Shown: positions 1 to 9,073 of the stretch, piece by piece
Layout of the letters: the number at the start of each line of letters is the position of its first letter
Numbering within the stretch: the first letter of the stretch is position 1
NCBI GenBank assembly: GCA_036940085.1
Contig: JALLBK010000251.1
Span: 1 to 25,273, forward strand
Source: Discostella pseudostelligera
Taxonomy: Eukaryota > Bacillariophyta > Thalassiosirophyceae > Thalassiosirales > Thalassiosiraceae
Reading direction: 5' to 3'
DNA: 25,273 nt
The notes under the pieces: generated by a model
What the model saw: the letters and a program-made list of their open reading frames with translations, nothing else
Told to the model about the DNA's origin: nothing
Database searches by the model: none
Made by a program: the position numbers and the translations under genes

Positions 1-113
1 GACCATGAAGACGATGGTGCCGAGATACATAGTTGGATGCATCTGGATGAACCATCCTATTGGATTGCAACGACAGTTTAATTCGAAGTGACCAAGAGAG
101 GGATCGGACTAAT

Positions 114-1760
114 ATGACAGCAACAGCGCCTGAATCTTCCGCGGCAGCAATTGAATTTGCACCTGCACCGTCCGCGACCGCCATCAGTACCGCTCGGACT
201 TCTACTTCTGTTCGTGATGCTGCTGCTGCTTCCACATCGCCCTCCTCCATCTCTTCACACTATCATCGAGGTGATCCACTCGATATTCCATTAATCGATC
301 ATTATCTTCTCACTCAATTACTATTTCCTCGACTTGTGAGTGCCATTCAGTTGGCATTTCCTCAAGTTTACCTGGATTGGACTACAGCTTCATCATCCAT
401 CACCCCAAACAACAGTAATTACAAAACACTGCGTTGGAAACGAATAGTGGAGGGAATACTACGCGCATGTTTATTAGTGGGATCGTGCCGTCGAATTATT
501 GTTCGTCATCAGGCATCATCACAGCATCAAAAGCAACCATACCGTGATCGTGAAGAAGTGAGTGTGATCACACCCGCCATGCACAGTTTAGGAATGCAAA
601 TTCGACCAGTATCCTCCACATTTCGTGGCAATAGCATCAATAAAAACCGCAGCAGTGGTGTAATCAATCTTCTACAACAATTTACAAAAGTTGGGACACT
701 CATCTTAGCCACTGTCATACTACCCTCCATTTACAAGGAATTGAAACTCTACAGAAAACGACAATTGGAGGAACATGATCGACAATTGCGATTGGACGAT
801 ATTCGGAGAGAAGAACATCAATTGTTTCATTCATTATCATCATCCTCTTCTTCTTCAGCTACTGACAATCCGCGCCATCCTCGCGAGGCCAACCTTCACC
901 GCAATAATTCATCAAGCAGTATCATCCAACAACGTGCTCAGAAACGACAATCCCATCTCCTAACCTACCTTATTGATACCACAATTGGAATGGGTGAAGT
1001 ATTCCTTCCACCACTTCAATTAGTCAATTATGTTATGTATTTATGGGGGAGATCGTGTACACCCCAATTGGGTATGCTATTTGCTGGTTGGGAATATTGC
1101 AATCTTGATATTATTTCTGCGGATGCTAACCATGATGATGGTGGTGGTGGGATTGGAGAGGCAAGTCATCATCATCATCGTCATGTGAATTTTCAATATG
1201 CCCATCGTAGATTGGTCGTCGAGGAGGGATTGCGAGCAGTGTCTATGATACTTCCTCCGGCATTGCCATCTCATTTAAGAATAGGCGATGGTAATGTTGG
1301 TGGGAACAGTTCTACTGCTGCTACTGTAGTAGAGAACAATCATCGTACTGCTGGGGAGGTGGGGGCAGTGGCCGAGGGTCGACGACATGGTACTGGTTCG
1401 GATTCCACTGAAAGGGCAGTGGATGACGATGTCACGAGTAGGAGGAGGAGTGGTTGGACAATGATGCGAAAGAAAATCTTATCGTTCATGGGTGTCATTG
1501 ACGAAGAGGATGCTAACAACCCTACATCTGCTACTGCGGCTCCGACTTCTTCCACCTCCGAAGCACGACGATATTCATTAACTTGCTCCATGTGCAACAT
1601 GGAAAATCCATCCATACCGTACATTGCCTCCTGTGGACACTGCTATTGTTATTTATGCCTCCGTATGGCAGTGACGGACAATTTGAGCTTTCGGTGTACC
1701 GATTGTGGAAGTATGATTGTTTCTTCTGCCCGACCCAAAGTGGAAACATTTGTTCGATGA
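114..1760 (+). CDS. PEX2: Peroxin-2-like peroxisomal RING protein (PEX2)
   Basis: Likely a subunit of the PEX2-PEX10-PEX12 RING ubiquitin ligase of the peroxisome membrane, which ubiquitinates the import receptor PEX5 for recycling. The 548-residue frame has no visible intron. I start at the ATG at 114; the frame opens at 60 only through a TTG and has a stop at 48-50. Seen: an N-terminal helical region (about 55-115) like the Pex2/Pex12 domain, a hydrophobic segment around 200-225, a second one around 300-345, and a V-N-F-Q-Y..R-R-L-V segment that resembles PEX2 rather than PEX10 or PEX12. At about 490-533 is a C3HC4 RING: C-S-M-C, then C-G-H-C-Y-C-Y-L-C, then C-T-D-C, with all eight zinc ligands present. 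Ser, His and Gly/Asp low-complexity inserts lengthen it beyond animal PEX2 (about 305 residues). PEX10 is the main alternative. The stop lies 42 bp from that of the facing gene. Confidence 0.75.
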   Translation: MTATAPESSAAAIEFAPAPSATAISTARTSTSVRDAAAASTSPSSISSHYHRGDPLDIPLIDHYLLTQLLFPRLVSAIQLAFPQVYLDWTTASSSITPNNSNYKTLRWKRIVEGILRACLLVGSCRRIIVRHQASSQHQKQPYRDREEVSVITPAMHSLGMQIRPVSSTFRGNSINKNRSSGVINLLQQFTKVGTLILATVILPSIYKELKLYRKRQLEEHDRQLRLDDIRREEHQLFHSLSSSSSSSATDNPRHPREANLHRNNSSSSIIQQRAQKRQSHLLTYLIDTTIGMGEVFLPPLQLVNYVMYLWGRSCTPQLGMLFAGWEYCNLDIISADANHDDGGGGIGEASHHHHRHVNFQYAHRRLVVEEGLRAVSMILPPALPSHLRIGDGNVGGNSSTAATVVENNHRTAGEVGAVAEGRRHGTGSDSTERAVDDDVTSRRRSGWTMMRKKILSFMGVIDEEDANNPTSATAAPTSSTSEARRYSLTCSMCNMENPSIPYIASCGHCYCYLCLRMAVTDNLSFRCTDCGSMIVSSARPKVETFVR

Positions 1761-1802
1761 TGGATAGTTGTTTTGTAGGGCAGTGGGTTATTGTTGAGTG
1801 TA

Positions 1803-3254
1803 TCAAAAGAACAAGTCACTCTTACTCTTTAGCAGTTCCGCAATCGGCTCCTTCACTCCAGGGATGAATCCGTATCTAGTAAAAAACTTGTGGGGTGGTA
1901 TCACATCCTCCCGTTCTTCTTGATATTGATGAAACAACTCCTCACCCTTTTCAATGTCTCTTCGTGCACGTAGTAAGATGTAATCATCGTAAGATTCAAG
2001 CATCGTATTGGGTGTGTTGGAGTGTTGCAATATATCAATCAATGGCAACAATACGTTCTCAACCTCGATGGTAGTACCATCGTCGGATTCCACCTCTTCG
2101 GCAAAGGAACGGGAGAGGGCTATTACGAATGCTCCCTTGACTGCGTTGCTATATCTCTCTCGAATATCTGCGTTGTTGTTATCGTCGTCGTCACTCGTTG
2201 TTGATGGCAATCCTTTTAATTGTCGATGATCACTTCGACTACTCCTATTTTTCACCCGGCTGTCATGAAGTATTATTGGCACCATAACATCAGCCAATCG
2301 TTTAATTGCATCATCGACAGTGCTTCGAATCAATACTGCATCTGCATAGGCTTTGCTCCCACCCAGTAACGTTTCCACCTCGTCCTGAGACCAGAATAGT
2401 ACATGATCCTGACTGAAGGAACCCCCTCGTGTCCATGGAAGGCTTTGTAGATAAGGATTGTGCTTGATTCTGCAATTGTTACTTGCATCCATCGCCAATA
2501 GCGAACATTCCTGTGCAATCACATGCTCTTTCGCAATCCATCCAGCAATCAATATCATACCCCAACTTGGAATGCGTTCATTTTTAATTGATTGGAATAC
2601 ATGACCACATGTTGGATCATGGAGTACATCATCGTAAGTGACACATAGTTCACGTGGTATTTGTAGTATGAGTTCACCCTGTGGGATGAAATTGTTGGCA
2701 AAGCCACCATATCCACCACCTAAGGAAGATGGTCGAATTGAAAATTTGTAAGTTATGTGAGTGTTTGGGTGGGAGGATAGCCATTGTACGAGATGAGCGT
2801 GGATGGGGCCGGAGGTAGTAGATGTGGTATCATCGACTTCGTCAGCTTGATCAACAGGAGGTTGACCATTATGTTGTTGTGATGCACCGTCTGCGCTGAT
2901 GGTTGTCGTATAGTCATCTACCAAGTCAGTTATTGTTGGTGACGATATTGCAGCATTTCGTCCAAAGCCTTTCCCTCCTAACGGAATATTTGTATTCACA
3001 GTCGTCTTTTTCTTCTTTGCGGCCAATGCACCAGTTCGACCTAGATGATGTGGTTGCGAGCGCCGCCGACGTCGATGTCGGTGTGTGGCGACGGCGAAGA
3101 GCGTGGGCACACAGACAGTAGTGGCAGTGGAAGAGGTGACGATGACATTCGGCGAGATGAGAATGATGAAAGCGAGGACTAACCTCACGCGGTGGACGAC
3201 CGCATGAACATCATGGTGCTTTGCGCTCATATCTATGGTACTATGCTGTACCAT
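1803..3254 (-). CDS. SET-domain protein, SETD3/Rubisco-LSMT-like methyltransferase
   Basis: Single-exon 483-residue protein. The SET fold is read from a G-G-Y-G-G-F-A strand followed by I-P-Q-G-E-L-I-L-Q-I-P-R-E-L (about 180-203), an inserted middle region, then L-I-D-I-L-Q-H-S-N-T-P-N (405-416), the K-G-E-E-L-F-H-Q-Y segment (436-444) and R-Y-G-F (460-463). This order matches the LSMT/SETD3 class, which methylates lysine or histidine of non-histone proteins with S-adenosylmethionine. The usual Asn-His pair that touches the cofactor is Gln410-His411 here. The N-terminus has a hydrophobic segment (23-41), then a basic stretch with five Arg in a row, so secretory or plastid import is possible; the second ATG (residue 9) would suit a signal peptide better. 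The substrate cannot be inferred. It is divergent from the 7TM gene at 3602. Confidence 0.7.
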   Translation of the reverse strand: MVQHSTIDMSAKHHDVHAVVHRVRLVLAFIILISPNVIVTSSTATTVCVPTLFAVATHRHRRRRRSQPHHLGRTGALAAKKKKTTVNTNIPLGGKGFGRNAAISSPTITDLVDDYTTTISADGASQQHNGQPPVDQADEVDDTTSTTSGPIHAHLVQWLSSHPNTHITYKFSIRPSSLGGGYGGFANNFIPQGELILQIPRELCVTYDDVLHDPTCGHVFQSIKNERIPSWGMILIAGWIAKEHVIAQECSLLAMDASNNCRIKHNPYLQSLPWTRGGSFSQDHVLFWSQDEVETLLGGSKAYADAVLIRSTVDDAIKRLADVMVPIILHDSRVKNRSSRSDHRQLKGLPSTTSDDDDNNNADIRERYSNAVKGAFVIALSRSFAEEVESDDGTTIEVENVLLPLIDILQHSNTPNTMLESYDDYILLRARRDIEKGEELFHQYQEEREDVIPPHKFFTRYGFIPGVKEPIAELLKSKSDLFF

Positions 3255-3601
3255 TGTACTATGGCGGATGGCGGCAGAGGGGGCAGAGGTTCATGGTCCC
3301 AGTCACATGGGTGTCGATCGTCAGCGGAATCAGTATTGACAACGTAGAATTTCTACGTGGAACGACTCCAATGAATTTGTCCCAATGTCCGTGGTCATCA
3401 CACCCCTTGATAAGCCCAGACCATGATACCATAATACCATGGTTGACATAAATCGCTCCCGTATCGTACCTCGTCTACCCAGATGGCTGATGGCGTCGAT
3501 GCAAAACACTACAATCAATAACACCAAACACCAACACAACATGATTTCCCATCTCGACAAGCGAAGGAGTGATACATTTTTGACGAGCATAAAGATAAAT
3601 C
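3255..3601. promoter_or_regulatory. Divergent intergenic region (SET gene / 7TM gene)
   Basis: About 350 bp between two divergent starts, so it should hold both promoters. It contains a perfect 8-bp inverted repeat with a one-base spacer (3342-3358), a doubled ATGGCGG near 3264, and several ACCAT repeats at 3420-3440. No gene was recognised. Confidence 0.45.
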
Positions 3602-4595
3602 ATGACCGACCCATACATAATTGTGTATACCATCTGTATAATTTTCGGTGGCATATCTGCCATCAGCGAGTGGGCGCTGTTGATTGCCATCTTGCGCGAC
3701 CCCAAAGTGCGGTCCAACACTTTCAATCTCTACCTGATATTCAGCCTTGTTCCCGATGCCTACTATTTCCTGTCGATGACTTTGATTAATGTGGTATATC
3801 TGGTAGAATATTGCGGGATACTTGCTGGAGGAGAGGAATGGCCTCGTCGTGATGTAATATTTTCCATCCGCTGGTGGAATGAATTCTACTGGCTTAGCAC
3901 GAATATGTGGATGTCGTTCCTTGTCTTCGTTTAGATTTATAAGCTGCTCACGGCAAACAAGCGGGCGAAACGATACGATCCCCCGACGCGGAAACGAGTG
4001 ATCAAAGATTCGACGATTATTCACATATGTTCAGGGGTCGTCGCAAGTTTGTTCCCGTTGATTCGCTGGCTGGGGAATAAAGCGTCGTGGTCGGATAGGG
4101 AATATAGAATTTTTTACTGGGTAATGTATATTCCAGTACTGTTTATGCCAACACTGCTAATTACCGGTATGTGGTTTGGAGTATGGTGGAGCAAGTCACT
4201 GCCTCGCAAGAATGCAAGGTACCGCTCGTTGACATTATACTTTGCAAGGTTGCTAACTTCAGCGTATGTCATGGCAATTGTATCGCTCATTAGCTTGTCA
4301 TCGAATTACTGGCACTATGAAAACGAAGCAACCTTACTTTCCATTCTGTATTCCTTGAGCATTTTCTTCCTGCTTGGATTTTTCCAAGTGTGTTTGGCAT
4401 TGACCAAGAAAGACATACACCACCACTGGTCGTACTGCCCGCCCAACTGCGGAAGAATCGTATGAACCCGAAGCCGATGGTTACGATGTAGAACCTCCCA
4501 CTGTCAACGATGCAACATCCTCAGAAGCGTTTTCCTCAGTACGGAATCAGGATATTCGCCACAATGAGAATGATGGTGACGGTGGGAGTACCTAG
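3602..4595 (+). pseudogene. Seven-helix receptor-like protein, interrupted by TAG and a frameshift
   Basis: The frame from the ATG at 3602 runs to a TAG at 3932-3934. The same frame then stays open from 3935 to a TGA at 4463-4465, giving 288 codons with one internal stop. Translated across the stop it has seven hydrophobic segments: about residues 5-27, 38-62, 92-111, 133-155, 170-196, 213-234 and 243-268, the layout of a GPCR-like protein. TM3 runs directly into the stop, and the next residues (I-Y-K-L-L-T-A-N-K-R) look like its continuation and a basic loop. Near the end, the frame one base further on is open from 4404 to a TAG at 4593-4595 and encodes an acidic, charged tail, which suggests a second lesion between 4404 and 4465. 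No family is named with certainty; I infer a diatom receptor-like family. It may be a pseudogene, or a gene with sequence errors. Confidence 0.6.
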
Positions 4596-4723
4596 CAGCT
4601 CTGGCTCGGTGCATTTGACATGAGATCCACGTGCAGGAGGGTGACATATCATTATTATTTGGCGCTCCGGCACGTTTTTTAGTGGGAATTGTTACTCTAC
4701 TATTTTACATCGAAATGGGAGCC

Positions 4724-7700
4724 TCAAATAGACTCAACATGGTCAACTATCATGGGCATCGACAAAGATTGAAAGTCCTCCATCTGCATGGATAAAGACT
4801 GATAGTCTATCTCTCCCAAAGATTGATAGTCAATCACACCCACAGATTCCCTTCCTTCGTCTTCGTCGCCAAGGTATGAAAGGTCGGCATCTTCGGGCGA
4901 GGAACCGGTAAACGACGGTGAGCCTTNCTTCGTCTTCGTCGCCAAGGTATGAAAGGTCGGCATCTTCGGGCGAGGAACCGGTAAACGACGGTGAGCCTTC
5001 CACTCCAACCTCCGCAGAGTCACTCACCTCGACATGGGTAGTGTAAGAACTAGTACGACCTTGTTGATGATACACTCCATTCTCATCCGTCTCAAACCGA
5101 AGCGTCGAAACTCTGCCCAACTGAGACGATTGAGAGTCGAATACCACTGCATCGGCATAGGTTATCTGAAGTCGACTTTGGATGACATCTCCGGTGTTGC
5201 TGCGTACCTGGAAGCGATACCTAGCTGATACATCAAGACATGTGGACATTGAGTTATCTGCATTGTCTCTTGGTGGTCCATTGAGCAGCTCCTTGACGCT
5301 GCCATCGCTTAGGATTTTGATCAAGTTCCATGTCATTTGTTGATCATTTATACCAGCATTCATCTCCACTTGAAACAGTCGATTGGAGGGACAAAGTGAT
5401 CTTGTACTCACGAAATCCTCAATCACAAATTGGTGCTGATCAAGCTCACTATCCGACGTTAGTTGCCGGTCGAAGCAGCCAGTAACTACCAGAGAGTATT
5501 TCTGACCATAGGTCGCCAAGTTTGTAGCAGCGACAACGACTCGAACTTCACTGTCATTTTCTGGAGTAAATTGTATTCGTTCGACGGTATTTATGGAATC
5601 TCTGGAATTCTGTCCGTTAGGATACTCGACGCCACTTTGGGTCTTGACCGAAAGATCTAAATCATTCACTAGACAGTTTGTGCAACCAACAGAAGCGGGA
5701 GGGTCTGTATGCGTTGTGGTTGGGTGTCAGTGAGATGATTTGAATTCTGAACGAAATCATGTTACCACATCATTCAGGTTTGATCAACTCACCATACCAC
5801 GCTAATGTGGCGCTAAATGGACGATTTCCGCTGCAGTTATTCGTATTGATGTAAAATGTGTAGACATCCTTATTTCCATCGGCAATGAAGTTATCGTTCA
5901 CCACCTGCATTTGCATCGCATTCTCGCCCATCAATGGTACTGAATTAAGTAAGTTTACCCGTCCAACTCCTTGATTCGAATCATACTCCTTCAGTGATCC
6001 CACTATGTCACCACCTGGAACGTATTGCACACCACCCTGCAATGGTTGGGCACCATTCATCAATATTGCCTTAATGAGTGACCCGCTCGGGTCCATGTTT
6101 CCTGTGCATCCTTTATATCCGCAGCATATGTTCGTATTGCAATATCCCTCCTCGAAGTATTGACGCAATATTGCAGCAGCACCCGCAAGGACTGGTGAGG
6201 CCATGGATGTGCCAGTGATATAATGAGTTCCAGCCCCATTCTCCGTGGATTGTTTTACATCTGGCTCGCCATACCCATCGCACTCGCCTTCCATGTCTGG
6301 ATTGGCATTTGCTGCCAAGACGAAGTGCCCTGGTGCGACAATGTCAGGCTTCATTCGTTTATCATATGTGGGACCGCGAGAAGAGTAGTCTGCTAGGTAT
6401 TCAATTCCCATCTCGCCATAGTGTGCATCTGTTCCATAGCTGAGACTTGCCCCGACAGCCAATGGATTCTTACAAGACGCAGGATCTTGGATGGAGCTTA
6501 CACCCTCTCGTCCAGTATTTCCCGCCGAGACCACGAAGAGCAAGCCAGGATATTCATCACGCAACGCGGAATCGTACTCGCGACAAAAGGAGGTGTACTG
6601 TCCATAATAGCTTCGGCCCCAACTTGCATTAATCACACGGGCACCCTTATACGAACCTCCCTGCCCAGACTTGTACAATGATGCAAAGATTCGATCGACG
6701 CCTGGATCTCCGATGCCATCACTGTCGTTCTCCATGTCAAAAAATGCAATGTGACTACCGGGAGCTGTACCATCGGCATATCCTCTCTCTTCGGCACTGC
6801 CATCGGAACTTCTTCTGCCCGCCAATATGCAGGCGACTGACGTTCCATGCCCCGAACTTTCGTCGCCCTTGTCACCGAATGTGTTGTCGTAGTGCACAAT
6901 CTTCCTTTGACTGAAATCCCAACTACTGGAATCACGCCCATAGATGGAATTGCTTGCGGAAGAGTCACGGAAGTAGCAATTGTCTCTGTCCAATCCACCG
7001 TCGGCGACAGCCACTGTCTGCCCTGAACCATCCAACCCAGCTCCGAAGAACGGACGATGATTCTCCTCACCCGATTGAGTGATCCATTGTGGATTCGTCA
7101 CACCACCAATAGACGCCAGGACAATGGGCTTACTCACCTCGACTGATTGGACGAGTGGATGGACGGAAAATCCCATGAGGAGGGATAGAACGCAGTTTTT
7201 GTTCCATACTGACGATTGCACGGCGGCTTCTTTTAGGATTTGGGATGGTGGGTGTAATATGACTTCAAATGCTGCCATGACAGGCAAGGACTTATCATCA
7301 TCGTCTTTGTCTTCCTTGCTGGGCTTTGGTTTAGGTTCTCGTCTCGTGCGCACTTCCAGAGTATCCAGCATGACTTGGCATCCATGGGATGCCTCGAATC
7401 CCTTCTTTAGTGCATTGGACCAAATATCTTTTGCCTTTCCCTCGGGCTTGTCACTTTCGGGAGTGTCGGAATTTTCTCCATCGTTGGGTTGGGCGGTGGC
7501 AGTTAACGAGAAGGATTCTCTCATGGAAAGGGGAGGATTGATGTCGATGGTGCTTTCAGTGGATGTATCATTCGTTGATTCCAATTTTCTGAGGAAGGAT
7601 AAGGAGTTTGTCGACGAGGTTGTAACATTGGATGGTGCAATTTGTGCCATAATCTTGACATATTCTACGATATCTTTAGCCACAGCGTCGACTTTGGACT

Positions 7701-8550
7701 CCCCTTCGACACTACCAGGGAGTAATTCAACCATGATAGAACGTGTCCACTTTCGGATGTCAACTTTCACTTTCTTGGTAACATTCTCGTAGGAGAATTC
7801 GTTCGTTACTATTTCTTCCACCATCGAGTCCAAGTCGGAGAGGTCGGTAATGTTTGGTGGTGACCAACTTTCATCTGCTAAGATTCCCGCGGCGGTACCT
7901 TTTGGAACTTTGAGTGCATCGACCAATGGACCTAACTTGAGTTTGGCATCATCAACAACAACTTCTTCGTCGGAGGTGACATTTGTTTCTTGCGCAATTT
8001 GAGACAAGTACAAATCCATTGCTTCAGCGGAGGAGGTAACAATGAAACAAGTTTCATCCTCTGTGTTGGATATTGTCTGAGCATTTTCCTTAGTAACATT
8101 GAGCGACGCAGCTATTGCCTCACGTCGCTGATAACCCGAGCCTTGGCTTGAACTGCATACGATAAATGGTGATATGCGATCTATCTTCAATCTACGGCTA
8201 TCATCGGCTCTGTCGGATCGTAGGTTGCGCCGGCTGCTAATAGTACCTAGACGAACTTGACTTCTGCTGCGCTTACTCCATTCCCAACCATGTTGAACAA
8301 TCTTTTGCCACTGGATATCTTCTTGCAGTCGACGATCATCATGAAGAGTATACTTGATGCCTTCATCGTCGTCATCTAAAGCAGAGTGTAAGATTCTACC
8401 AATATGATCACGTGTTAGGAAGTGGGAAGAAGAGTGCAGAGTGGTAGTGGAACGTCCATCATTGTCCAGAAGGTTGTCGACATCGACAGCGAGAGCTCGG
8501 CCGGGATATCCCGAGCATATAGCAAGCCACAGCAGTTTGACGATCGACAT
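4724..8550 (-). CDS. Secreted subtilisin-like serine protease (S8, KP-43-like) with C-terminal beta-barrel
   Basis: Two exons, 8550-5793 and 5704-4724, with an 88-bp GTGAGT...CAG intron. Splicing joins W-Y to D-P-P-A-S and C-T-N-C-L-V-N-D-L-D-L, a conserved stretch of the jelly-roll domain that follows the catalytic domain in KP-43-type subtilases. Signal peptide at 1-22. A long N-terminal region (about 23-490) with R-R-L sites is probably propeptide. Catalytic Asp517 (V-A-D-G-G), His568 (S-G-H-G-T-S), oxyanion Asn678 (S-A-G-N-T-G) and Ser782 (G-T-S-M-A-S-P) are all present, so it should be active after maturation, in the secretory pathway or outside the cell. As deposited, the last exon is frameshifted by a 73-base duplication plus N; with one copy removed the CDS is 3666 nt (1221 residues), ending in a tail with three Q-S-L repeats. 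It is divergent from 9074. Confidence 0.88.
4855..4999. repeat. 72-bp exact tandem duplication around a single N (probable assembly join)
   Basis: Bases 4855-4926 and 4928-4999 are identical, with one undetermined base at 4927 between them. The 73-base offset breaks the reading frame of the protease's last exon. Deleting one copy plus the N makes the total exon length divisible by three and joins two open frames that share the same peptide. This fits two overlapping contig ends joined with a placeholder N. Confidence 0.85.
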
Positions 8551-9073
8551 CGATTTAACTTAATATTATGCCAACATTATTCATTTGTGTTTATTTCTTC
8601 ATTTCTTATTGTTTCATTGAGCTGCCTTCGAGCGTCGAGAGACACACCACAATATCTCTGACGAATTCGCACTGATATTTCGATAAGATATTACTAGCCC
8701 AAAATTGTCGATCTAACAATCAAACTTCCTGTGTGCCCCCTCACAACAATATCGGGTGGTTGGAATATCACATGCATGTCTTTTATGATAATGATATTTG
8801 GCCGTCGGCAGCCAGCGCGCACTTCATGGGGGCGTTGAATTCAAATGTATTTATTCCTCCGTTGGATGACTGTAAAAATTTGAGCTTGGCGCCAAAAGAG
8901 CAAGATCAACAGGATGGGTTGACTTCAACTGGCTTTTTTTTACGAAGTTACTGTGGGAATTATCGCCAACTTTATGCGTGTGTGATGATGTTGTTTTGTT
9001 GAGGACCGCCCAACAACCACCAAAGCAACACCATTGCCATGGTGATGACAATCGATACTCAATCAAATACACC
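8551..9073. promoter_or_regulatory. Divergent intergenic region (protease / PDZ membrane protein)
   Basis: 523 bp between divergent ATGs, presumably both promoters. It contains the palindrome TTGGCGCCAA at 8886-8895, which resembles an E2F/DP site, and a run of nine T at about 8934-8941. The plus-strand frame is open back to a GTG at 8978, but that is not a credible eukaryotic start. No gene was recognised. Confidence 0.45.

Noticed and set aside
60..113. Extension of the PEX2-like frame upstream of the ATG
   Set aside because: It would need a TTG start and has an in-frame stop at 48-50; no splice acceptor at this point was convincing.
3515..4024. 169-codon minus-strand frame over the 7TM gene
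   Set aside because: The plus strand has a clear seven-helix pattern; this frame has no domain.
4658..4665. TTTGGCGC, an E2F-like string
   Set aside because: It lies between two convergent 3' ends, where no promoter is expected; probably chance.
7079..7792. 237-codon plus-strand frame
   Set aside because: It lies opposite the subtilase exon, where the minus frame has a signal peptide and a complete catalytic triad.
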